Shown here: in pieces, positions 1 through 8,011 of the stretch
How positions within the stretch are numbered: position 1 is the first letter of the stretch
Layout of the letters: every line of letters starts with the position of its first letter
The notes under the pieces: model-generated
Database searches by the model: none
What the model was told of the DNA's origin: nothing
Seen by the model: only the letters and a program-made list of their open reading frames with translations
Source: VYFG01 sp022827325
Lineage (GTDB): Bacteria > Pseudomonadota > Gammaproteobacteria > Arenicellales > Poriferihabitantaceae
Length of the DNA: 64,000 nucleotides
Assembly (NCBI GenBank): GCA_022827325.1
Contig: JAJDTE010000143.1
Span: 1 to 64,000 of the forward strand
Direction of reading: 5' to 3'
Position numbers and translations under genes: made by a program

Positions 1-341
1 GGTGCCGCCATCCGGACACGGAGGGGCACGGAACGGCCCTGCTGTCTGCCGCCCGGTGCCGGCAACCGGGCAGCCATCATCGGAGAATAGCAGTTACGTC
101 CGTCGAATTGCAGTCCCGTTCCCCGGCTTCCCGGGTTTCCCCGGAAGGGAACGGCGCCGGGCACGAAGACGGCATGTACCCCCGGCGCCGCAGAGCGCCT
201 GAAATACCGTCTGGAATGCCATGCTTGAAATGCCGCTCTGATGGATATATTATATCTATATTAAGAAAATTGAATAATAATTTATTCTACTTTCTTTCAA
301 TAATAGGAATAAATTATTCTTCACGCCGATTGGAGGCCGCC
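1..341. other. intergenic stretch with AT-rich promoter region
   Basis: I see no credible gene here. The first 230 bases are GC-rich with no recognisable product. Bases about 240-320 are very AT-rich, unlike anything around them, and lead into a good ribosome binding site (GGAGG at 332-336) before the ATG at 342. This probably holds the promoter of the aminotransferase gene, but I could not pick a single convincing -35/-10 pair. Confidence 0.5.
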
Positions 342-1856
342 ATGACAGAAAATCCTTTGCCCGTCTCCCCCGCCGGTTCGGCAGACGGACTCGACCGGCA
401 CCGCGCCCTGGAAAAGCTCCGCCAGAGCACCACGGGTCTTGACGTGGAATATTCCCTGGCATCCGGCGAGACCAGCCGACGGATTTATCTCGACAGCACC
501 GCCAGTACGCTGCAGCTCGGCGTGGTCAGGGAAGTGATGGAAAAATACCTGCCCTACTACGCCAACACCCACACCAACGTCCACTTCAATGCCAAGCTGT
601 CCACGCGGGAGTTCGAGTGGGCGCACCGGATGGTGCTGGATTTCGTCAACGCGGACCCCGAGACCCACGGATGCTTCTTCGTCGGCAGCGGCACCACCGG
701 CGGCATCAACCGCATCGCCCGCACGATGGCGAAAAAGCGGCCGGACCGGGACGTGGTGATCACCACCATCATGGAACACCATTCCAACGACCTGCCGCAT
801 CGCAAGCATTTCGGCAAGGTGGTGCACATCCCCGTGATGGTCTCGGAAGAGGGTTTCGGCGCCGTGGACGTGGCGGGTGTCGAGGCGGCGCTCGAACTGT
901 ACGGCGACCGCGTGAACTATGTCTCCGTCACCGGCGTGTCCAACGTGACCGGGATCGTCAACCCGATCTACGATATCGCCGAACTGGCCCACCGCCACGG
1001 CGCCCTGATCCTGGTGGACGCGGCCCAGATGGCGGCCCATGTCCCCATCCGGGTGAGCGGGCATGAAAATCCGGCAAGGAATCTCGACATGGTGGCCATG
1101 TCCGGCCACAAGATCTACGCGCCGGGCTCCCCCGGGGTGGTGGTCACCCGCAGGGACCTGTTCAGCGGCATTGAACCCGAAGAAGTGGGCGGCGGCATGG
1201 TGGACGACGTGCACGTGGACCGGTACATCCCCACCGAGAACTTTCCCGACCGCGAAGAGGCCGGCACGCCCAACATCGCCGGCGCCCTCGCCCTGGCCAC
1301 CGTGCTCTACACGCTGAAGAGGATCGGCATGGACTTCATCGCCAGGGAGGAAGAAGACCTGGTCGGCTACGCCGTCCGCGAGATGGAGATGATCGACGGA
1401 GTGGTGGTCTACGGACGTACCGACACCGGCAACTGCCCCCGGACCGGCGCGGTATCCATCAACGTGCGTGACATGCACCACTCCCTCACCGCCGCGATCC
1501 TCAACGACTACTTCAACATTGCGGTGCGCAACGCCTGCTTCTGCGCCCATCCCTACGTGCGGGAGATGATCGGCGACGACCTGATGGACCAGATGGAAGG
1601 CCTCGGCAACGAGGAGCTGGAGGCCCTGGCGGAACTGCAACGCGGCATGGTGCGCACGAGCTTCGGCATCTACAACACCCGCGAGGACGTGGACGCCCTG
1701 GTGGCGGCGCTGAAGGACATTTGCGCCAACCAGGAATACTACACAGGCCAGTATCACCAGGCCGCATGCACCAACTACTTCCACAACACCTTCAACTTCG
1801 ACAGTGCGGCGGTGTTTTCCACCCGAAACGAGGTGGATCACTGGCTCACAGCCTGA
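342..1856 (+). CDS. class V aminotransferase, cysteine desulfurase (SufS/Csd)-like
   Basis: A fold-type I PLP enzyme of 504 residues. Typical motifs are in order: IMEHHSND (His147 stacks on PLP), VDAAQ (Asp226, Gln229), SGHKIYAPG with the Schiff-base Lys257, EEAGTPNI, and RNACFCAHP, whose Cys401 lines up with the persulfide Cys of SufS. It probably takes sulfur (or selenium) from cysteine, but it is about 100 residues longer than SufS, with a 45-residue N-terminal extension and a Tyr/Asn/Phe-rich tail. No suf or isc partner is nearby. The ATG at 342 is chosen for its GGAGG site; a longer reading frame upstream has no homology-like content. The exact acceptor is unknown, and a related carbon-sulfur lyase role is possible. 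Confidence 0.85.
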   Translation: MTENPLPVSPAGSADGLDRHRALEKLRQSTTGLDVEYSLASGETSRRIYLDSTASTLQLGVVREVMEKYLPYYANTHTNVHFNAKLSTREFEWAHRMVLDFVNADPETHGCFFVGSGTTGGINRIARTMAKKRPDRDVVITTIMEHHSNDLPHRKHFGKVVHIPVMVSEEGFGAVDVAGVEAALELYGDRVNYVSVTGVSNVTGIVNPIYDIAELAHRHGALILVDAAQMAAHVPIRVSGHENPARNLDMVAMSGHKIYAPGSPGVVVTRRDLFSGIEPEEVGGGMVDDVHVDRYIPTENFPDREEAGTPNIAGALALATVLYTLKRIGMDFIAREEEDLVGYAVREMEMIDGVVVYGRTDTGNCPRTGAVSINVRDMHHSLTAAILNDYFNIAVRNACFCAHPYVREMIGDDLMDQMEGLGNEELEALAELQRGMVRTSFGIYNTREDVDALVAALKDICANQEYYTGQYHQAACTNYFHNTFNFDSAAVFSTRNEVDHWLTA

Positions 1857-2296
1857 AAGCTCCACGTCCAGATCCTGCCCCCGAAACCAAACAAACTCCC
1901 GAAAACACTTATGTTTTCGAGAGCGCCGTCATGATTGATTCTCGCCATGCCTTCAAGACGGCAACCGATTGGCAACCATTCGGATTCAATTTCATGGCAA
2001 TGGACGACAAGGGATAGACCGTCGGTCCAGCTGCCGCGAACGGTGCCCAGCCATTGCTTTGCGACCAGAATTGAACCGGAACTACACACTCTCCAAGCCG
2101 TTCTTGAATCCCCTATCCTGTTGATTGAATGGTCGATTATGTTGCCATGTCCGCCCCGGGAGATGTATTTGTGTTTCCATGTGTCAGTCCTGGAAATGGG
2201 CATGGTAATAACATTGACCTTTGCGCATGTTTGAGGCAATATGATTGCATCGCAATCACAAGAAATGAATTCTTGAACGACTCGAAGGGCGTGACC
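1857..2296. other. intergenic stretch, no gene seen
   Basis: About 440 bases of intermediate GC without a recognisable gene on either strand. It separates the high-GC aminotransferase gene from the toxin-antitoxin pair and marks where base composition starts to drop towards the AT-rich island. The final bases presumably carry the antitoxin promoter. No attachment-site repeat was visible by eye. Confidence 0.45.
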
Positions 2297-2539
2297 ATGG
2301 CAAGTATCACCATCCGCAATCTCGATGACGAAGTGAAAACACGCCTGCGGGTACGCGCAGCCGAGCATCATCGTTCTATGGAAGAGGAAGCACGGATGAT
2401 CTTGCGTGAGGCCGTAGGGCCCAGGCCGAGTTCCCGCAATTTGGCGGAGATCGCCAAAGCCTATTTTGGGCCGAACAACGGTGTGGATCTGGAATTGCCG
2501 TCGCGCGGGCCGGGGCGGGAACCTCCATCATTCGATTAA
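2297..2539 (+). CDS. FitA-like ribbon-helix-helix antitoxin
   Basis: Small protein of 80 residues. The N-terminus (ASITIRNLDDEVKTRLRVRA) is a ribbon-helix-helix DNA-binding domain as in FitA/StbC/VapB antitoxins; the rest (LPSRGPGREPPSFD) is a flexible toxin-binding tail. It would neutralise the PIN-domain toxin encoded 10 bases downstream and repress the shared promoter. The ATG at 2297 is chosen because the domain begins at once after it; the frame is open further upstream but without homology-like content. The pair sits at the left boundary of the AT-rich island, a common place for such modules. Confidence 0.85.
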   Translation: MASITIRNLDDEVKTRLRVRAAEHHRSMEEEARMILREAVGPRPSSRNLAEIAKAYFGPNNGVDLELPSRGPGREPPSFD

Positions 2540-2549
2540 GCGCTCGGCC

Positions 2550-2975
2550 ATGCCCTTTCTGTTGGACAGCAACGTGGTATCCGAGTTGGTCCGCAAGGTA
2601 CGCAATCCCGCCGTTGTGAGTTGGGCGGCCGGCTTGGCTCTCGAGGATTTATTCTTCTCGGCGGTTGGCGAAGCGGAGTTGCGTTATGGCGCCGCTCTCC
2701 TGTCGGCAGGCCGCCGTCGACAGCCTTTGTTGACGGACATCGACAATATGCTGCGGGAAGCGTTCGGGGAACGGGTGCTGCCGTTCGATCGCGAGGCGGC
2801 GCGCGAGTATGTGGACATTGCAGCGACGCATCGTTCCACTGGCCGCCCTGTCTCGCCTGCCGACTGTCAGATCGCTGTGATCGCCCGTTCGCGGAATATG
2901 ACCGTGGCGACACGCAACGTCCACGACTTCGAGAATATCGGAGTCAACATCATTGATCCATGGGCAGAACATTGA
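2550..2975 (+). CDS. FitB/VapC-type PIN-domain toxin
   Basis: A 141-residue PIN-domain ribonuclease, the toxin partner of the preceding antitoxin. The acidic metal-binding residues are visible: Asp6 in LLDSNVVSE, Glu43 in GEAELRYG, Asp105 in SPADCQIA, and the closing motif around Asp126 (TRNVHDFE). The family cleaves RNA (tRNA or rRNA in studied members). The start at 2550 follows the antitoxin stop by 10 bases, as expected for a co-translated pair. It appears intact. Confidence 0.87.
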   Translation: MPFLLDSNVVSELVRKVRNPAVVSWAAGLALEDLFFSAVGEAELRYGAALLSAGRRRQPLLTDIDNMLREAFGERVLPFDREAAREYVDIAATHRSTGRPVSPADCQIAVIARSRNMTVATRNVHDFENIGVNIIDPWAEH

Positions 2976-3065
2976 TTGCACTATTTTCAGACAGCGCTTA
3001 CAAATAACAATAAAATAGCAATCAATTTATCGATTGCTTATTCGGCCCCATCAATCAGTCTCTCT

Positions 3066-4181
3066 ATGAATCTCCGCCAGCAGAATCAAACTTTATCAAG
3101 CGAAAGTAACGACGTTTCGCATAATAATTGGTCAACGAAAATCAACACTGCTCCGCAGATTCATTTACCCAAGATTTGGGTAAAGAAATCAAAACCGAAA
3201 CCCTCTAAAGTGATAGATACCTATTGGTATTTTGCGTCCGAACGACAAAAGATCTACGAAAAGCGCGTTAAAAATATAGCTGCACCTTGGACCTCTGATG
3301 ACATCCTGCAAACTTACAAATTCACAAATGCATTTCGCGTCGCTGATCGAACGAGTCAATATCTTGTCAAAAACGTAATATACGATGCGAATTGGTCTTT
3401 AAATGACGTCGTTTTTCGCGTTCTTCTGTTTAAATTTTTCAACAAGATTTCAACGTGGGAACTTTTAAGAACTAATCTTGGAAATATAGAGTTTCAAGAT
3501 TTCGATTGGGATAAATGTAACAATGTATTAAACAGCGCTATTTCAAAAAATCTTGCTATCTACTCAGCTGCATACATTATGCCCTCAGGTACAAAGCATT
3601 TTCGATATCCAAAAAAACATACAATGCATCTTGAGCTTTTGCGTCAAATGATGTCTGACCAATTTCCTTTAAGATTGAAAGATTGCGATTCGATGGAGAG
3701 CGCGTACAAACTCATATTGGCATACCCCACAATCGGACCATTTCTTGCTTATCAATTTATTACAGACATTAACTATTCGGAATATTTTGACTATAGTGAA
3801 TCTGAATTTGTTGTGCCGGGCCCTGGTGCGAAGGATGGCCTTAGAAAATGCTTTACTACTTTTGGTGATTACTCCGAAAACGACATAATTCGCGAAATCT
3901 GTGAATCCCAAGAAACTGCATTCAAAGAACGTCGATTACGGCCATGCAATTTGTTTGGCAGGACCCTTCAATATATAGATTGTCAAAATTTGTTTTGCGA
4001 GGTTGATAAATACGCCAGGGTGGCACATCCTGATGTTGTAGGGATATCAAAAAGAACGAGAATTAAACAAAAATACAACTACGAAAATCAAATTCCGAAT
4101 CCTTGGTTTCCTCCAAAATGGAAGATCATTCTAAATGATCACAATTTAAATGTAGATTTGAACTCATTCATCTCATATTGA
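3066..4181 (+). CDS. putative DNA base hypermodification protein (5hmU-DNA-kinase helical domain / thymine pyrophosphorylase-like)
   Basis: A 371-residue protein, AT-rich in its coding DNA. Characteristic stretches are NAFRVADRTSQYL (residues 88-100), a helix-hairpin-helix-like PTIGPFLAYQF (221-231), VPGPGAKDGLRKCF (250-263) and GRTLQYIDCQNLFCEVDKYA (298-317). From memory these match the alpha-helical family annotated as 5-hmdU DNA kinase helical domain or alpha-glutamyl/putrescinyl thymine pyrophosphorylase, predicted by Iyer, Aravind and colleagues to act on modified pyrimidines in DNA. I see no P-loop kinase domain. The gene converges on the mazG-like gene with a 9-base overlap at the 3' ends. 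The start is uncertain: ATG 3066 is the first ATG, with no good ribosome binding site, and the frame is open to a TTG at 2976. Confidence 0.7.
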   Translation: MNLRQQNQTLSSESNDVSHNNWSTKINTAPQIHLPKIWVKKSKPKPSKVIDTYWYFASERQKIYEKRVKNIAAPWTSDDILQTYKFTNAFRVADRTSQYLVKNVIYDANWSLNDVVFRVLLFKFFNKISTWELLRTNLGNIEFQDFDWDKCNNVLNSAISKNLAIYSAAYIMPSGTKHFRYPKKHTMHLELLRQMMSDQFPLRLKDCDSMESAYKLILAYPTIGPFLAYQFITDINYSEYFDYSESEFVVPGPGAKDGLRKCFTTFGDYSENDIIREICESQETAFKERRLRPCNLFGRTLQYIDCQNLFCEVDKYARVAHPDVVGISKRTRIKQKYNYENQIPNPWFPPKWKIILNDHNLNVDLNSFISY

Positions 4182-5231
4182 TACTCTGTATTCCAGAATT
4201 CTGCGTTCTGAATCAACCAACACCCATCCACCTCTATTTATTTTTAGTTCTCGAAATACGCTAAACCCCATCAATATGGCATGTTGCCACTCCCAAGAAC
4301 CAGCCGATTGAATTTCCAATCCTCGTACCATATTGCGAATCTGTTTTAACAATCCGTGATCGACTCGATCTACTCCAGCCAACCAAGTATGATCTCTTGC
4401 ATAGTCGAAAACGAGTGACGCAACAGCCTCTTCAATTATTGCTGCTCTTGCACCATCTTCTACTTCATCTACCCTTCCATTAGATTTTCTTTTCGCTCTT
4501 AGCATTCGCCGAATCACAGGCGACCAACCTAAACAAGCCAGATACGATAAGTGGAAGACATCATGGTATCTGTAGTCGTCAGGATCATGCGCGTTGTCCG
4601 TAAGTCTGTCACCAACCGCAATCCCTTCAATACGCTGCAAAACCTCAGTTGCGTTTCCTCGAGAAACTTCAAAAAACTCCACCTGCAAATGCCTAGGCAA
4701 TCTTTCGTGCTGAGGATAATCCCCATCAAATGTTGTTGCTGGAGCACTGATATCTCCAGCCCAATTATCAATGATTTTATCTGAGTTCCTTTCTAGTACA
4801 TCTTCTAATGTAATTTGTTCTTCGGCGCACACCGATTCTAGGGAGGTAAATAATTTGACAAATTCGTTTTCCGTCAATCTCCCATTAGTACGTAGTAACT
4901 CGACCAAACCCACGACACTTTGAACCAAACTAAACGTGGGTTCATCTACTTCTAAATTCCTTTCCTTCGCAATTTTCGCGCAATTTTCCAATTCGATATT
5001 TTGAAGGGAAGCTAATCGTGCGATGTACCAAAACATATCCCCCAATTCCTCAGATATATTTTCCTTGTAACCCGAATAAGAATCGCCGTCTCGTATCGAT
5101 TTTTTTATTTCACTTAAGAATGTACCCAACTCTCCAATCGCCCCAAGATAATAAACAGAGCGATCTTGAATCCCATATTGAGCAATTTTATCGGTGGTTT
5201 CCGCCAAGTTTTGGTAATCAGCGATTCTCAT
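4173..5231 (-). CDS. MazG-like nucleotide pyrophosphohydrolase with C-terminal MazG_C-like domain
   Basis: A 352-residue protein. The N-terminal 100 residues are an all-alpha NTP pyrophosphatase of the MazG type (GELGTFLSEIKK, then EELGDMFWYIARLA). Of the metal-binding residues, Glu34, Glu41, Glu62 and Asp65 are present, but the second Glu of the first E-x-x-E motif is Thr37. The C-terminal half (about 165-340: YRYHDVFHLSYLACLGWSPV, EEAVASLVFDYARDH) resembles the domain I recall as MazG_C, which accompanies predicted base-modification genes. MazG enzymes split nucleoside triphosphates to monophosphates; here it may prepare or remove a modified nucleotide. It is the last gene of the island operon, 3 bases after the thymidylate-synthase-like gene. 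Confidence 0.75.
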   Translation of the reverse strand: MRIADYQNLAETTDKIAQYGIQDRSVYYLGAIGELGTFLSEIKKSIRDGDSYSGYKENISEELGDMFWYIARLASLQNIELENCAKIAKERNLEVDEPTFSLVQSVVGLVELLRTNGRLTENEFVKLFTSLESVCAEEQITLEDVLERNSDKIIDNWAGDISAPATTFDGDYPQHERLPRHLQVEFFEVSRGNATEVLQRIEGIAVGDRLTDNAHDPDDYRYHDVFHLSYLACLGWSPVIRRMLRAKRKSNGRVDEVEDGARAAIIEEAVASLVFDYARDHTWLAGVDRVDHGLLKQIRNMVRGLEIQSAGSWEWQHAILMGFSVFRELKINRGGWVLVDSERRILEYRVSI

Positions 5232-5234
5232 TCT

Positions 5235-6014
5235 CTAATCTCCAGAATTTTCTAACTTAGTAATCAAGCCATTCACATCTCTAAGCCCCCACTGATTTGT
5301 CTTGGTATCCAAATTCGCTAAAGTGGCATGACAAACCAGTGGCCCGCTCGAAACTCCCACTTCTCTTGCAATAAATTCTTGTAATCGTGCCAACCCGAGA
5401 AAATTACCAAGCGCCTTGCGCATAAAAAATTGATTTCTGTACATCGCAGTTAAATACAATTCTTTGGATGGTCCCAGTTTTAAACTAATGTAACTAAGAC
5501 ATTGCCCTCCTCTATAGTTATTCCAATCAAACTCGCTATCATAAAGCCCCAACGCATGCGTTTCTGCGTCCAGTTCATATACTGACCTTTTTGGATTGGA
5601 ATTCTTAATTTCTTGTTTTAATTTGTTGACTACACGCTCCAACGGGTTATACGGTTGATCCGCTTCATCTGTCCTTCGCACCAATCGGAAAGCGTATGTT
5701 CCCCATCGGTTTGCATGTAAACTTCTTATTGCCGGGAAAACTTCATCAGGGTACACAGAATAAACACCTTGAGCGCCGTGCTTAACGTATTCCCAGGTTG
5801 GAAATATGGTATCCGCAACAGAATTACAAACTTGCTCTTCTGATTTTGATAACATGTCATCCAAACTATCCTGTGCAATTTTGTTGATTGGGAATCGTTT
5901 TCCTGGTTGTTTAATTTCAATCACAAGGTTGTAAATCAAACCGCCCCTCTCCCGAAGAACTTTTAAGCATTCTAACCATGCCTCTGCCCTACTATCTTGA
6001 ATCACTATTTCCAT
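5235..6014 (-). CDS. thymidylate synthase-like / deoxypyrimidine hydroxymethylase-like protein
   Basis: A 259-residue protein with divergent thymidylate synthase features. The block GGQCLSYISLKL places Cys172 where the catalytic Cys of TS sits (PPCH), followed by YRNQFFMRKALGNFLGLARL (192-211), which corresponds to the TS YQRSCDVFLGLPFN region, and by a long helix and a CHATLANLD strand. Asn204 could match the pyrimidine-recognising Asn of TS. An upstream WGTYAFRLVRR recalls the R-x-G-T segment. TS-fold enzymes methylate or hydroxymethylate dUMP or dCMP with methylene-folate, so this may make a modified deoxypyrimidine. It starts 9 bases after the peptidase gene. The assignment rests on motif order, not on a search. 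Confidence 0.65.
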   Translation of the reverse strand: MEIVIQDSRAEAWLECLKVLRERGGLIYNLVIEIKQPGKRFPINKIAQDSLDDMLSKSEEQVCNSVADTIFPTWEYVKHGAQGVYSVYPDEVFPAIRSLHANRWGTYAFRLVRRTDEADQPYNPLERVVNKLKQEIKNSNPKRSVYELDAETHALGLYDSEFDWNNYRGGQCLSYISLKLGPSKELYLTAMYRNQFFMRKALGNFLGLARLQEFIAREVGVSSGPLVCHATLANLDTKTNQWGLRDVNGLITKLENSGD

Positions 6015-6023
6015 TACGTATCC

Positions 6024-6653
6024 TTATATGAGCTTCATATGACCAATCAAATTAAGGGTCAAATACGATTCTGACATCCAAGCTTCACCAGAATCCCCCC
6101 AATCAGTCCCCCAGCTATTTCTGATCAATAGCCATCTATCCCCTTTCTGATCTGTTCCAACTCCAATACCGACAATTGCATGATCTCCGAATTCAGATTT
6201 TGTCTCATCTATAAGAAATGGTGAACTTGGCGTTTTGAAAAAATCATCTGTTAGTTTCACTGCGACCACTATTGGACTAATTTGTACTTCATTAAAAATC
6301 TTGTTTGGGTCACTATGCAATTCCCAAATTGAATCGTGACGCAAACAGTTGAGTATCAATGGAGGTACGGGAAGTACACCATCTAATATTCCTTGGTAGG
6401 GCCAGTCATTTTCACTAGGTTGCCCATGTGTTAACAACGCCCCTTTTATTGATACAAATGTAATTCCAAGATCTGGGTTTTTTATGGGTTCCAATTCCAT
6501 AGCGTAATAAAATAGATATTCAACTGACAGCCAGTTGCGTGTACGTTGGTAATAACAATGTACTGCTGAAACCGCGAAAGCAAGACAGGTCGATCTTTGC
6601 CCTTGATCACGAATCGGCGGGAAATGGTCGCGATGATCTACGTTAATTTGCAT
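6024..6653 (-). CDS. papain-like (C1 family) cysteine peptidase
   Basis: A 209-residue papain-fold peptidase. The triad is clear: Cys23 in RDQGQRSTCLAFA, with oxyanion Gln17 six residues before it, His158 in GDHAIVGIGV and Asn179 in IRNSWGTDWG. There is no signal peptide and no propeptide, and the Cys three residues before the catalytic one (a disulfide partner in secreted papains) is Arg20, so it should act in the cytoplasm. The usual Trp after the catalytic Cys is Leu. With no propeptide its activity must be held in check otherwise; the upstream gene carries a chagasin-like inhibitor domain. It lies 15 bases after that gene and 9 before the next. Confidence 0.88.
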   Translation of the reverse strand: MQINVDHRDHFPPIRDQGQRSTCLAFAVSAVHCYYQRTRNWLSVEYLFYYAMELEPIKNPDLGITFVSIKGALLTHGQPSENDWPYQGILDGVLPVPPLILNCLRHDSIWELHSDPNKIFNEVQISPIVVAVKLTDDFFKTPSSPFLIDETKSEFGDHAIVGIGVGTDQKGDRWLLIRNSWGTDWGDSGEAWMSESYLTLNLIGHMKLI

Positions 6654-6668
6654 GCGACCACTGGTTCT

Positions 6669-7652
6669 TCAGGCTGCCCTGCTCGAAGGAACCCATGGCA
6701 ACATTTCTCTACCGTTCATGAGCAATTCCAATTCAATCGAATTAATGTGCTGATCTTTTGACCAGATTCGTGATTCCACAAACTCTAGAATCCCAGTTTC
6801 TAACTTGGTAATGATGATTTTCCGTTTTACTTTTGCTCCCAATCCTGAATTAGAACTGCCTTCTCTTGTGTCTCTCAATATGATGGGATCTTGGTTATTA
6901 TTAGCCTGCATCTTCCATGTGTAGCCACTCGATACATTTTCACTTAGTGTTGCAACGATGACATCGTCGGGGTTCCCGATAAATTGTGATCCACTATCTT
7001 TTTCTGTAATGTTCCAAACGTCGTTATGCCAAGAATCAATCGATAGATCTCCGAGTACATTTTGTTTGCTCAATTTTGGTGTTGTCGATAGCAGTTTGTT
7101 CAAATCATTTTGATTGATCATTTCGTGGCCCAACAAACTGCGACAGGTCGCCTCATAACTCATTGCGACCCGCAACGAAAGCTGATAGACAATTTCAGGC
7201 TTTCTCAATTGAGCAGGTGTCCATTCGCGACGCCTCAAGTGTGAAACAAGCAACCATCGAGGTAACATAAATTCAGCAGCAAACGCATCAGCGGCCACTT
7301 CTTGCAATACATCTTGGTTGTAATCCCCACGAGAGACAAAGCCAATTCTCTCGTCGAAACTGCTATTCGAATGATCCAAAATATAATGCCCAAGTTCATG
7401 CGCCGCCGTAAATCTTTGAAGATGCAATGGCCGATTGGTAGTTATCATAATTCCCGGTCCTGTGGGCGGTGGCAAGTAAAGACCGAGCAACCCCTCTAAT
7501 GGGCGAAACATGAGCGGAATTCCAAGTTCATGAATGATGTTAAATATTTCGACGGATCCCGAACCATCCTTAAGCTTTTCTGATAGGCCAAAACGCTCTT
7601 GAAGCGAAGCGGCTTCACCTAAACCTGTTAAAATTGCATCTCTTCTATTCAT
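6669..7652 (-). CDS. ImmA/IrrE-family metallopeptidase fused to a chagasin-like (I42) cysteine protease inhibitor
   Basis: A 327-residue fusion. Residues 1-185 are an ImmA/IrrE zinc peptidase: HELGH at 85-89 and the downstream glutamate helix around 118-128 (EVAADAFAAEFMLP). ImmA proteins cleave the XRE repressor encoded beside them. Residues about 215-318 resemble chagasin: the ENVSSGYTW loop (238-246, family NPTTGY), a Gly/Ser loop (265-273) and SRIW (294-297, family RPW). Chagasins block papain-like peptidases with these three loops, and a papain-like peptidase is the next gene. The ATG at 7652 overlaps the XRE gene by 8 bases, suggesting coupled translation; a longer open frame to 7703 is unlikely. 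The chagasin call is by motif only. Confidence 0.82.
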   Translation of the reverse strand: MNRRDAILTGLGEAASLQERFGLSEKLKDGSGSVEIFNIIHELGIPLMFRPLEGLLGLYLPPPTGPGIMITTNRPLHLQRFTAAHELGHYILDHSNSSFDERIGFVSRGDYNQDVLQEVAADAFAAEFMLPRWLLVSHLRRREWTPAQLRKPEIVYQLSLRVAMSYEATCRSLLGHEMINQNDLNKLLSTTPKLSKQNVLGDLSIDSWHNDVWNITEKDSGSQFIGNPDDVIVATLSENVSSGYTWKMQANNNQDPIILRDTREGSSNSGLGAKVKRKIIITKLETGILEFVESRIWSKDQHINSIELELLMNGREMLPWVPSSRAA

Positions 7653-7992
7653 CCGCTTGGTTCGAATTCTTTCGTCCCAACAACAACTCAGTAAAACGTA
7701 CAACCTCAGCTCTGTCTTGTGCCGATAATTTTGTCATTTGTCGCGCCACGATTCCTGCCTCTACCGGTAGATCTGCTATACTTTTTTGATTTGCAAAATC
7801 GGCCATAGGCTTTTCATACAACTCTGCCAACATTCTTAGTTCCGTTGCTGTCACTTTTCTCTGCCCACTTTCGATTAAAGATATGGCAGATCTGGGTCGG
7901 CCTACGATGTCTGAAACCTGCTGTTGAGATAATCCAACAAACTCCCTAGCCGCTTTCAATCGAGCACCAATTTTTATCTGTTCATCACTCAT
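7645..7992 (-). CDS. XRE-family HTH transcriptional repressor
   Basis: A 115-residue protein with an N-terminal helix-turn-helix (GLSQQQVSDIVGRPRSAISLIESGQRKV, residues 20-47) of the Cro/CI type, followed by a short helical tail. It is directly coupled to the ImmA peptidase gene, the classic arrangement of ImmR-ImmA in which the protease destroys the repressor on induction. Two inverted repeats over the operon promoter (8342-8360 and 8374-8390) are the likely binding sites, so it probably represses the whole operon including itself. It starts 19 bases after the ACP-like gene. Confidence 0.9.
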   Translation of the reverse strand: MSDEQIKIGARLKAAREFVGLSQQQVSDIVGRPRSAISLIESGQRKVTATELRMLAELYEKPMADFANQKSIADLPVEAGIVARQMTKLSAQDRAEVVRFTELLLGRKNSNQADE

Positions 7993-8011
7993 TAAAACTC
8001 ATCTCTCTACT

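Noticed and set aside
321..1865. 514-codon minus-strand frame opposite the aminotransferase gene
   Set aside because: A shadow of the plus-strand gene: extremely His/Val/Gly-rich and without any family pattern.
2976..3065. 30-residue N-terminal extension of the hypermodification-like protein from a TTG
   Set aside because: No ribosome binding site and no homology-like content; the first ATG at 3066 is preferred, though not certain.
7653..7703. 17-residue extension of the ImmA-chagasin protein upstream of 7652
   Set aside because: It lies entirely inside the xre gene, and the ATG at 7652 gives the usual overlap of XRE and ImmA genes.
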